Shown: in pieces, positions 36,118-47,366 of the stretch
How the letters are laid out: each line of letters starts with the position of its first letter
Numbering within the stretch: the first letter of the stretch is position 1
Assembly (NCBI RefSeq): GCF_004193775.1
Contig: NC_041010.1
Span: 40,289,562 to 40,353,561 of the forward strand
Source: Glycine soja
Taxonomy: Eukaryota > Streptophyta > Magnoliopsida > Fabales > Fabaceae
DNA length: 64,000 nt
Direction: 5' to 3'
The notes under the pieces: model-generated
Told to the model about the DNA's origin: nothing
Database searches by the model: none
The model's input: the letters and a program-made list of their open reading frames with translations, nothing else
Translations under genes and position numbers: made by a program

Positions 36118-39100
36118 TACAAGGTGCTACTTGAGTATCAGTCTATATATATATATATATATATATGATGTGCATGTTAAGATGCAATTATGCAAAACAG
36201 TAGTTAATTGTTGAAAAAATTACCTGGTTTAATTTACAGTGACAGCTAGCTCAAGCAGATCGATGGTACAATCGTACTAATTTTCAAGAAATTAGAACAC
36301 ACAAGTTAAATGGGTTTCATGCCGAGGAAATATACTTGAGCTATTTTAGTAAATGTAAACTTTAATGATTGTACATTAACTTGTATTGGGCTGGATAGAA
36401 TTATAAGAGGAGCCCCATAGAGGAATTCGAGGTTCAAACCTCTAATTTTTATGCTTATCATATCGTGTTATCCGGTGCTTGCTCCTTGATGTCCATAAGA
36501 AAAGTATTGATGTATTTTCTTGTTAGACTCTTTTGCACAGTTTAATATTCATGCTCTGAGACTTTTTTTTTCTCTATTGCACAATATCAATTAATGTAAG
36601 ATAAAATCAATCAAAAAAGATATTACACTCTTCTAATCTTTTAATTAGAATATTTTACCCAAAAACTCTACTTAAGTGGAAAAAGTCTGCCTAACATATT
36701 TGAATCCCAATTATATTAATTACTTTTGAAAACTTTTTTGTCAAAAAAGTAGTGTTTTTTAAGTTAACATGATCAGTGACGAACTTATATGTGATTAAGG
36801 GTGTGCACTTTTCATTTTTTAAAATTTATCAAATTTATAAATAAAATTTTATATTTTAATATTTTATTTTATCTATATTTATATAAGTGAATCTATTAAT
36901 TTTATTTTTTATAATTTATATCCATTGACTTAGAATCTTAATCTCTCATTCAACATGAGGTTAACTTGCGCGTCGGTAGGATTGGGAAGTACACGTCTCT
37001 CTCTGTGATGAGTATGAAGGAAACGCTTCTCTTGTTGAGGAGACTTGGACAGTTTATTGATTCTTAAAAAAAAATAATGATAATATGAGTCCTCTCTCCT
37101 AACCTATAAATAAATTGTTTTGGATTTTAGCCACTATAAAATTAAATTTGAGATAGGACTATTATTGCTGGGGCCATTAATATACGCACATGCAAGTATA
37201 AATATGTCTGTTCAATTTTATTGTAAGAAAATTATATATTCTGAGTGTTTAGAAATCAAATGTGTTTCTGGACGTGTATGTAAAATTTTAATTTTAAAAA
37301 TTTTGATTTTATAAAATATTTTTTTTGAAAAATAAGTTAGTAGTCAAATGATATGTTTAAATTTTTTATCTTACAAATACTTTTATTATAAAATTATATA
37401 TATATTAAAAATAAGTTTTAGTGAAATACTTAATTTTAATAGACAAAAACATACTTTTCTTTTACAAAATTATACTTTCTGCTTATAATATAATTACGCT
37501 TACTTCCCATACTTTAACTTCTGTGCATGTTTTAATCATCCTAAAGTTAATTAATTTATATTTAGTTTTCATAGTTCTTAATTGTTCAAATCAAGTGTTG
37601 ATAATAAATAAATAAAAAGTTCAAGTCAAGTTTCTAGCCATAAAATTTCGTAGTTATACTTTGTGCTCATAATTACTTGTGCTGTTACCTTTGAATTATA
37701 GACATGTTTACGGGATAGATGAGAGTCGAATTTCCCCCTCTCAACCCCCACCTCATCAAGAATGTAATGGTTTCAAGATCAAACGTAAAACGGAAAATAA
37801 AAAATTTAAAATAAGACCGTCTTTGGTAGAGTTGGGAAAATAAATAAAGAGCTTACTCTAGTAATTCTTTCTAATTTATTTTACTAATACATTTATGAAA
37901 TAAATTATACATGAAGTACATTCTAATTACAACAATATATAAATATTAATAGAGAAAAAAGAAATTTCAAAACAAATTATTTTCCAATAGTTATAGAAAA
38001 AGGATTTGTGAGGATAATTAAAATTTTATATATTCATACATGTATACATGTGTGCCTATGTAATTTATTGAAAAAAATACTATCAACACATTTTTTAACA
38101 TGCTCTTTTAAATACAAAATTATAAGTGAATATTGTTAAATTAAAAACAATTTTGTAAGTTTCAGAAAAAATTAGTATATTTAAATAGTAATATTTTTAA
38201 AATCAGATTAGTCATTGAATCGATCAATGTACTAATTAAAAATTTAATGATTGAATTGGAATTTAACAGATATGATATTAATAAAATAATAAGAGTATTT
38301 AAGCAATTCATAAAATAATATTAAGGAAATATAATGTCCTAATATTTAAATTAATTAAAAAAATATAACTTTATAAGTTCCTAATATTTAAAGTAATACA
38401 AAAATTCAAATAAAATCTACTAAAATACGTAGGTTAATGTTTAAACCATACCCATAAAACATTTATTTGTAATAACAAAGTTTATATTTAGAATAAAAAA
38501 GAAAATGACAAAGAATTCAATTTGATTTTCATTTTTCTTAAAAAAAAGTCAAAATGATGTTGTATTACACATTTTTCATTGACTTTCTACAATTTTTTTT
38601 TTACGGATTGTTAATTCATTGACAAATGTATCAAATTGTTACAAATAGTAAAGTTATTCGAAAGTCCAAGTGGTACTTGAGTTGATGTATATCTCAATTT
38701 TTAAGCAAAAGAAGGGTAGAGGAAATGAAGAATTATATATGTAAAATTTGGAGAAAGTCAAGGATAAAAAAGATAAGAAATTTAAAATAGAAGATAAAGA
38801 GATGTAGGAGATAAGATAAAAATGTAAAGAGATAAGAGATTTAAAGATAAAATAGACAAGAGATTTTAATGTAAAAGATAAGAAAAGTAAAAGATAAAGA
38901 TAATGATAATAAGTTTGAATGCTTAAAAATGAATTCAGTATGCAAAGGTGGTAGGCCTAAAAACTAATTGTGATGCAATGTTAATAAATTTTTTCTATCT
39001 AATGTTATTCCAGTTTCCACTCACATCTATTATGATACTTTATCTTTGGTTTCCCGAACGAAGAATCTAATTTATCTATTTTTCTCTCCCAACTTCTTTG

Positions 39101-39461
39101 CAAAGATAAAATAGTAAATTAAGATTGAAGATGCATAAAATGGGATAAACAAATCTTACTCTATTTCTAGCAATGATTTTATTTAGATGTCATTTTCCGT
39201 TTCTTATAAAATAAACATTTTTTAATACATTACCTCCTAAACAATACATGAGCAAGGGTGATCAAACCATAATTAATAAACAATAAAGCACAGAAAAGAG
39301 CAATAAAAATTGGATTGCGTTAGATAGATAATAGGAAAGAATTACATTATAAGAGTTAGTCTATCAGATTCCCAATAATGGGTGATGTGGATAGAAGAAG
39401 GGAATGGATGAATAAAGGAAGAGAAGAGAATAATGGACATAGAATGAAAGTTTTCCCTATT
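35761..39461. other. AT-rich intergenic DNA, no gene seen
   Basis: Only short low-complexity frames occur. A duplicated microsatellite block at 36031-36173 is listed separately. At about 36410-36440, gaggttcaaacctct resembles a Pol III B box but has no convincing A box or tail. The window 38750-38900 is a purine-rich, agata/aaga-type simple-sequence tract. Confidence 0.5.
36031..36173. repeat. Duplicated block with two (TA)n microsatellites
   Basis: gtacaaggtactacttgagt plus atcagtc is followed by a long TA run (about 36061-36112) and tgatgt. The same phrase, with one change, starts again at 36117 and is followed by a shorter TA run (36144-36167) and tgatgtg. Confidence 0.9.
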
Positions 39462-40653
39462 TGAGCTTGGCGAGTATGGTAGTGATCACGTGTTTAGCTT
39501 AACACTCATTTGGGCTTCTCCGCACTAAGCTTGGGCTAACCCAATCTAGTCCTCATTATTCCATTTTAAGGATCTGGTTTATGGGAATTTGACACCCAAT
39601 GAGTCATGAGCAACCACATAAGAGAATTTGACACTACACTTTAATCAAAAACCTTAAGGATTTGGTTTATGGGTCTTCTCCTCACTTATATGGTGTTCAA
39701 CTTTTCCACTTCTACCCGATGTGAGACTTCACCTCACACTTATACTCTCATTATTATCCACAAGTATAGCCATTAGAGCCCACATGCTCAAGGTACTTGC
39801 GATACTTGCATCGCCGCTCCACCTACGAGACACGTCGCCTGGACCCACCGTCAGGAAGACTTTCGACACAAGGGATCCCCAAGGCTAAGGATCCATCATC
39901 GTCATCTTACTCGTCTGAGCTGGTCACCAAGTCGAACCATCGGCTCTGATACCACTTTGATAGGGAAAACATGTCAACACAATAACAAACTCAATAGCAA
40001 AGTAACAGGCAACGAAAATAAATTTCCCTAAACTTGTAAGAACATGTGAGGAGTATCAATAAAATATAGAGAACATAGAAATTAAGAAAAAATACAAAAG
40101 AGACACAATTTGTTTAACTTAGAAAACCCCTCAATGTAAGGGTAAAAACCATGGGTCATCCAAACCAAAGAAATAACTCCACTATAATCGATAAAGATAC
40201 AAGAGAGTCTCCAACAAGTGTACTGGCATGCTACAAACAGCCAAATCAAAACAAGCCCTCAATTGGTACAATAGAGACAAGAAGATGAAATCCTAAAATG
40301 TAGAGCAAAGAATGCGAAAAACTTATCTCTCTCTTCAGATATCTTTTTGACGATTCAACCGAACAATTTGAAGTATCACGTGTATAGAATTTGCTGTCCA
40401 AAAAATCAACCCAATCCAATAGTGAACGAATCCGCAATTGCAATATGAAAAACATTCTCTCGTGGGTGTGCGAAAATGATACTGATTTTTCCTCTCCTTT
40501 GTCTCTCAATGTTTTGTAACTATTTTTTCCTCTCAAATGAGTCTCTCTCTCACACCCTAATATGATCATTATCCACTTAAATAAGTGAGACAAAATAGGT
40601 CGTCTCATTTGAACTTTTACTCCACATAGGAAGGGAGTCCAAAAAACTCAACA
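39462..40653 (-). mobile_element. LTR-retrotransposon remnant with tRNA-Met primer binding site (TRIM-like, possibly chimeric)
   Basis: The plus-strand ggctctgatacca at 39942-39954 is the reverse complement of the usual plant primer binding site for initiator tRNA-Met, so the element points to the minus strand. Three bases further right an LTR-like block starts with TGATAGGG (39958) and may end near 40650 with ..ctca/..ctcaaca. It includes the text gaaaacccctcaatgtaagg. Left of the site is a GC-richer 190-bp internal piece without coding capacity. Further left is a 289-bp block, 39462-39750, beginning TGAG and ending CTCA with a minus-strand TATA-like ccatataag, which looks like a second LTR. 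The two candidate LTRs do not match each other, so the parts may come from two elements. The short non-coding internal region recalls TRIM elements. Confidence 0.6.
39942..39954 (-). other. Retrotransposon primer binding site (initiator tRNA-Met type)
   Basis: Read on the minus strand it is TGGTATCAGAGCC, the standard plant LTR-retrotransposon primer binding site, three bases from the LTR edge at 39958. Confidence 0.8.
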
Positions 40654-42197
40654 ACTTATTCTTTATCTGCTTACGGATCTATCTCTACAATCGACTACAT
40701 TATAACTCCTTGTTTTTTTTTTAAAATCAGCTAAATAAAAGTAATAATAATAATAACAATAATAATAATACAAGGGATACCATTACCCATAGACACAAAT
40801 AAATCAACTTAGAAACCCAAGTTTACTATGTTTAGTACTTATTTAAGCCGAAAGAGACCTAAATAAATGGTAACCACAGAAGGCTGATCCCAAAAGGCTT
40901 TGTATTCTACTTCTATATATTCCACATTGTTTTATACAAGACAGTACTTAACAACCCCCCCCACCCCCCCTCCCTCTTGCTACAAAGCCTGAAATAATAG
41001 TAGTGTCATGCACCCACATAGTTTATCTTATTATTTTAATTTCGTAATTTAATCATAATTACCTCTACCAAAATTCTGTACTTTGGTCTATCTAATTTTA
41101 CCGCGACACTAATAATTTTCTTCCTTTCTTTGGGAGGGAGGGGGGACAAAAAAACAGACTTCACATATACGAACGTTTTCGCATATAATCATGTGTGTAT
41201 TTTGTCGAACGAAGTACAAGCCATGGAGGGCAGATGAGTCATGTTTATAGTGTTGGCTACTGCGTAGCCAAAAGAAAAAACAGAGGATGGGACAATAACA
41301 GTATCCCTAGTGTCCAAATCATGCGTCACCACAAAGGGCGATAGGCAAAAAGATCAAAGAACAATTAACCAATATTTATATTTAACCTAGATAGAGGAAT
41401 GCAGTAAAACAAAGGTAGTAGCAAGGCATTATTCAATTCCAATCTACTTTCAGTGATTCTTTTTCTATTACACTACCTGTTATTTTTATTATTTCTATTC
41501 TTTACTTATTTCCCCCCTCTTTTCTCCCAATCTATAAACAGTATAAGGAGAGTGTAGAAATAAAAATTGACATATTATATGATAATATCATGGTTTTAAA
41601 TTATGATTCAGGTCGAGATTATGATCTCGTTACATTGAGTAAGAAAATCTTTAGGTTGTGAATATTTATACAAAAATCCAACTGACCTAATTACAATTGT
41701 AACCCGCTATTTAAAATCATGATTAATAGTATCATGACCCCAAGAAAAATCAGGAGAGAGGAGGACTAAAAACCTATGCCAGGCTGTTTGTGACCTATTC
41801 ATGACCCTTGTTACCTTCCTCCATACTTGACCACCTCCTTCTTCTAAAAACTAAAAATAAAAGAAAAAAAAGATTGTAGTATATTATTAGTAGCCGTAGT
41901 TATGAAAGTACCATGATATATGCTTTGTATATATGGATCTACAGTGTACACTAACCCCACCATCATGGGGTTTTGAAAGCAGAACCATTCGTGTGTGGGA
42001 CTCTGGAGGGTCCTTAAGATAACCCCTCACGTTTTTTATTTTCCCTCATTTTCGTCCCTTCCTCTCTACTAAAACCCCCCCTTCCCCCCACATCCTCTTC
42101 ACCTCATTTTCATTCATTTTTCTCACTCTCTCTGTGTCACTGTCATTCATTTTCACATTCACACATCAAACCCAAGAACTTTCTATTCCTTAAAACA
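40654..42197. other. Spacer and promoter region upstream of the DREB/ERF gene
   Basis: No coding signal. The last 150 bp before the ATG are pyrimidine-rich (aaaacccccccttcccccc, cacctcattttcattcat, ctcactctctctgtgtcac) and look like a transcribed leader. A tatatat element lies at about 41928. A c-rich tract (acccccccccacccccc) lies at about 40953. Confidence 0.45.
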
Positions 42198-42887
42198 ATG
42201 GTCGAGCCTCCTGCGGCAGCAGCAACCTCAGAATCAGACACAACAGGAAACACCAACACTCCTTCACCGTCTTCTTCATCCTCGTCGTCAAGTTCTAAGA
42301 AGCGAGCAAGAGACAACAACAATAATAGTAACAGCAGCAGTAACAAGCATTCTGTGTATAGAGGTGTCCGAATGCGCACGTGGGGGAAATGGGTGTCGGA
42401 AATCCGCGAGCCGCGAAAGAAGAACAGAATCTGGCTCGGAACGTTCGCCACAGCCGAGATGGCGGCGCGTGCGCACGACGTGGCGGCGCTGACGATAAAA
42501 GGCTCCTCCGCCATCCTTAACTTCCCCGAACTGGCGGCCACGCTGCCCCGGCCGGCCTCCAACTCCCCCCGCGACGTGCAGGCCGCGGCCGCCAAGGCGG
42601 CGTCCATGGAGGCGCCGCCGAGGACCCCTCCCTCGCCGGCCTCCACGCCGGCGGAGGATGACCTCGGCGAGATTGTGGAGCTGCCACCGCTGGGAACGAG
42701 TTTCGACTCGCCCATCGACCCGATGAGTACCGAGTTCGTGTTCCTGGACATGGACGACGGGTGGCCCTATTCTCACCCATGGTACCACGGCATTTATGAT
42801 GGTGGGTACTTGATTAGCGACATCAACAACATGGTTTCAATGCAAGAGTCAGAGAGCATGCTTCTTTCCTTGTGGCCTTCAACTTAA
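42198..42887 (+). CDS. AP2/ERF transcription factor, DREB subfamily (A-4, TINY-like), 229 aa
   Basis: A complete single-exon frame of 229 residues, the normal size for this group. Residues 26-33 are a Ser run and KKRAR at 34-38 is a basic, likely nuclear-localisation motif, followed by an Asn/Ser-rich linker. The AP2 domain spans 53-110: [54 protein letters not shown]. Val66 and Glu71 are the Val14/Glu19 pair typical of DREB proteins, which bind DRE/CRT elements (core CCGAC) in stress-response promoters. The C-terminal half is acidic ([22 protein letters not shown]) and ends in LWPST, like the LW-type tail of A-4 members; this half probably activates transcription. GC content is far above the surroundings, as is common for intronless ERF genes, so the long minus-strand frames here are shadows. 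The gene looks intact. Confidence 0.93.
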   Translation: MVEPPAAAATSESDTTGNTNTPSPSSSSSSSSSKKRARDNNNNSNSSSNKHSVYRGVRMRTWGKWVSEIREPRKKNRIWLGTFATAEMAARAHDVAALTIKGSSAILNFPELAATLPRPASNSPRDVQAAAAKAASMEAPPRTPPSPASTPAEDDLGEIVELPPLGTSFDSPIDPMSTEFVFLDMDDGWPYSHPWYHGIYDGGYLISDINNMVSMQESESMLLSLWPST

Positions 42888-45800
42888 GCCAATGCTATAC
42901 TCATTCCAGTATGATTATTTTTGCGTCAGTGATATGATTAACAGATCATCATGCTTTGATCTCTTTCTTAAGTATGCGATTAGAGGTTGAATTTCCAAGT
43001 CCGTATATATGAAATAACATTTATCGGCCAACATCAGTCTCTTGAATGGACATCATGGCATCAGAAATTAATCTTCCACTCTCCATGGATATTCTGGGTT
43101 TAGTATTTTTTTTTATAAATATTTTCTCCTTTTTTTTTTCTGAATTGCATAGTATATTTATTACTTAACCTTTCCATGTGGACCCTTCGCCAATTTTTCT
43201 TTTCAAGGGCCATAATATATATAGTTTTTCTTGTTTCTCAAGTGAGCTACTTTGTGTTTGTAATTTGTAATTTGTAATTACTTGATTTGCCTGCTCTTTT
43301 CTCTCTCTCTTTCTTTTTGTATTTTTTTTGTTTATGATCCTTGTCGTTGTAATGAGCTCTATACATACAATGCTAGTAGAGGAACTGGTGTGGTGGTTTT
43401 ATGATGATGATGCAAATGAAGTGAAAGATACGTGTAGAAAGTAGTTCTAAGCTTACATTATATAGTTCTGCTTTTAGAGGACAAGAATAAAGGCTAAAGG
43501 AAGATTCTCCATTGGAGTTTTTATTTCTATTTTTTACAGCTCATTCTTCCTCCTTTTATTGTTTTTTGGTTTTTCTGTTTTAAGAAGAGAGAAGACCGTC
43601 TTGGCGGTAGCAAATTACAAGTCTACATCATCGTAATATTGAATGAAACAATTAATGATTTAATGCACTGTGCACAGTGCACCCTTTGATTTTATATTAT
43701 ACTGTCAAAGGGGGATGAAGCTTCAATTCGAATAGAAATTCGACTCATGGTACATATACAGCTTGCAATGAGTGATATTGTCTTCTAGACACGCAACACG
43801 AAAGTTCACGTTTTAATTTTCGTTATTGCATTTGGAGGAACTGGAAATACAAACGTCACTCCTAATCACATTATTATTTTACAAAAGAAAAGAAAAGAAA
43901 AGTTAAAAAGTGAATTTTCCTATCTTTTATTTTATTTATATTAAGGAAATATATATAGGATGGAGAGGTGTGAAAATAATACAAGGCGGGACTAACATTC
44001 TTACATTAAAATACATAGTGCAAGCTTAGCATGTTCTACAAATTTTGGTAAAGTCCAGAGTTTTTTTAAAATAAAAATTGGTGAGAAAATTAAAGATCGA
44101 ATTAAAATTTTATTCCATCCCATGTTAGGCTAGCTATCTCATATATTAATGTGACGGTTTGCAAGAAAGATACACACATCACATATAGAGGAGAGATAGA
44201 ACTGGTGGCAGGAATTTGATTAATATAGGTATCCGTATTTGATAAAAACAAATATTGCATTATTATGTGGAACTATTATATAAGCCTAACGTATATTCCA
44301 TTTACTTTAGTATTCATGCAGTGCTTGCTAGTTACTTCGAAATGCAATAATTGAAAGGCATGATACATGTGGTTTTTTTGTTTTGCATTAATTAATAAAA
44401 TGGTATCCTACTTTATTAATTTTATATCTCCTCTCACAAAACAAATCATTCCAAAAAAATCTTAAGGAAAAAGTAAAAACTGGTACTTTTTCCCCCTTTT
44501 CTACTTCATTAATATATACACCTGACTTTAGTGGCCTTGTGGGGTTCTAATAGCTCTTTTCTAGTGACAGTTTATTTGTATGCCTTTGTTGTGACGCGTG
44601 TGTACGTATGCTTATGCTGTCTAGACATTACAATATGGTCAAACGTTAATACGTACTCACAAATTTAAGCTTGAATGCTAATATTACACTGATAGGTGTA
44701 ATAACCCACTCTTTTTTTTTTCTTTCGTTTTTGTTTTCATTTTTCTTTCTTTTCCTTTTCCTTACTGTATGACTCTCGATGAGCCAGTTCAAATGTCAGT
44801 GTAACTAATGTTTCTTGAAAAAAATATATAATTCGTATAAATTGAGGTGTGCTGGTAATATTTTTTAAACACATTTTTTTCTAATAAGTTCTATATATAC
44901 TATTGATTAGATCTTGTTAAAACTATAAAACGAGCTAGAGAAACTTATTAAATTTTAAGTAAGAATTATAAAATACTGTAATTTTTAATAGATTTTAATT
45001 AATAATAGAAAGCATATTCAAAAGAGTATGTTAAAAGATAATTATTAAGATGTCTAGTATGATTATGTGTTTATGATTCCAAACAATATTTAAGTAGTAT
45101 ATATTTAAGTTTTTTTAATTTATAAGAAAAATTTATTAATATTTAATTATGTGTCGTGTGCATATTGATAGAGATCACGATGATCTCGGATCACCACCCA
45201 GCTAGTAAATTTGTGTTAAGAAATTATCAAGTCATTTGTAACTATTATGTGTACGTCCATATGGTTCGATTAAATCTTATCTGTCGTAAAAAAATATGTT
45301 GCTAACATTTTTATAAGAGGACTAACAAACTTTCTTCTATTTGTCAAAATTTATAGAAAACAATGAAATAATGAGTAAAATTCATTATTTTAAGTCAGTC
45401 CTGCATAATTTTATAATTTTTAATCAATAAATAATATGTCAAAACATATGTTATTACTATTTATTTTTTATTTTCTTTTTTTATTACATCACCCATCAAT
45501 CTCTTTCTCTTCTTTTTCTATATCTCTTTCTTTCAAAAAAAAAAAAAAAGCGCATTTATTATACAAATGCAACTTCTCTTTCTCGTTATAAGATACCCAG
45601 AAATTTTATGACCTCTGGTCGACACTGAAAATTTAGGTTGGTTATCTAAGAGGCATATATATATATATATATATTGAATTTAAATGTATTTTAGATAGTC
45701 ATTGTTATAGGGTCTGAATTTATGGTTAGGAATGATAAGTATCCCAACCTAAAGCACAAAAGATAGAATTGAAGCACCATAAGAGTTGCAGCTTTCAATA

Positions 45801-47233
45801 ATTGCCACTGCAGAGGTACTTTTGATTGCAAATATTACAAAGCAGTTGTGTTTTCAACGAGAAAAAAAAAATAAAATATAATTTTCATTCTCATATTTTC
45901 TTAAATATATATTTCAAGTTTTTTTATTTTTTAATTAAGATATTTTATCTCTTATTTTCAAAAAAATTACAATTTTAATTTCTTATTTTTAATTAAAATA
46001 TTTTGTCTTTCACTTTTAAAAAATTCACAATATTAATATTTGTGATCAATTCAAGCATTGATTTATGTATTTTATAAACCTTCATTGACAACGATTTATT
46101 TATTATGCACATAAAAAATATTTTTAAAAATTATTTAATTCCTAACCAGCTTAATTTATTAAAAAAATTAAAAAAATACACAATCAACAAGTATAAATTA
46201 ATCAAGAAAACTAAAATTATAGATTTTTTAAAAATAAGAGATAAAATATCTCAATTAAAAAAAAAACTAAAATTACATTTTCAAAATGTCTTTATTAAAA
46301 ATGAAAGAAATTAAAATCACAAATTTAAAAAAAAAAAAAGAAAAATGATAATAACATTTTAATTAGCGAATAAAAAATAAAAAATTCTAGTAAACAAGTA
46401 ACGGTAAAGCTTAGACAGCCCAACCTAATAGAAGAATCTCCTCGTTTTCTTCAACCCCACGATGTGGAGCAAGTGATTTCAATATATACAAAAATGCTGA
46501 AAATTCTGTGTTCACACCAGTCAAATTTATTGTGCAAAATTAATTAGGCTGTAAGAATTTGGTTTAGTGTTAGACAAGCATGTGCATGTTACTTGTGGGT
46601 GGTTAACAACACGATGATCATATGCTCAATTGTTATGCCAATAAAAGCTCAATACATGTCAGATAATTGGGATCTAAAACAAAGTGACGGAATTTTTTTT
46701 TTATCATGTAAATAAAAAAAACTTTATTAATAATGACAAAATTCATTTGGGCAATCTCAAGTAATTAGTCTAACTATGGATCAGCTGGGAAATACTCTAG
46801 TGCATAATAATATAAATGTTCAAATTTTAACATAATAACTTTTTTTTTTTGCTCACCATTTAACATAATAACTTGTCTTTAATTTCTTTGAATTCTAAAA
46901 AAATAGAAAATAATAAAATTAATGCAGTATATGCAATCACACTGCAAAAAAGTAAACAGCGGTTGTTACTTTGATCAATTTTCATCTACCATTCACCACA
47001 TTAAATATAATTGTAATTTAATATGTGGTGGTCCACTGGTAGAATCTTTGTGCCAATGAATATTCTGAATATGGTATGTTTTGGTAACCCTGGAAATTTA
47101 AAATAACTACTATGAATTGATGAAAATTATTCATTCTTAAGTGTATGTTATTCTTTGAAACATCAATTTTAAAGGTGCACATTAATTGCTCCTTTATAAA
47201 TAAAAAGAAAGAGAAATTATGTTCATACAAGCA
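42888..47233. other. AT-rich intergenic DNA
   Basis: The first few hundred bases are probably 3' UTR of the DREB/ERF gene. No further gene can be supported. Small items are a (TA)n tract at about 45655-45675 and homopurine runs such as aaaagaaaagaaaagaaaag near 43885. The frame at 46105-46314 is Lys/Ile-rich low-complexity translation. Confidence 0.5.
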
Positions 47234-47366
47234 AGAGAGAGATGTGAAATAAGATAAAAGATAAAATAGAATTAATAAGTAAAGAGAACAAGTTTTCTAA
47301 GAGAGAGATTTGAAATAAGATAAAAGATAAAATAGAATTAATAAGTAAAGAGAACAAGTTTTCTAA
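47234..47366. repeat. Tandem duplication, period 66 bp
   Basis: The phrase gagagagatgtgaaataag at 47235 recurs at 47301 with a single change (gatttgaaat), and both copies run to gaacaagttttctaa. The two copies are nearly identical, so the duplication is young. Confidence 0.95.

Noticed and set aside
36400..36445. tRNA-like B box (gaggttcaaacctct).
   Set aside because: No cloverleaf, no convincing A box and no A-tail or target-site duplication could be found, so neither a tRNA gene nor a SINE is claimed.
40246..40608. Minus-strand frame of 120 codons.
   Set aside because: It lies inside the LTR-like block next to the tRNA primer site, and its translation has no recognisable domain.
42143..42788. 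Three long minus-strand frames under the DREB/ERF gene.
   Set aside because: They are shadows produced by the high GC content and codon bias of the real plus-strand AP2/ERF gene.
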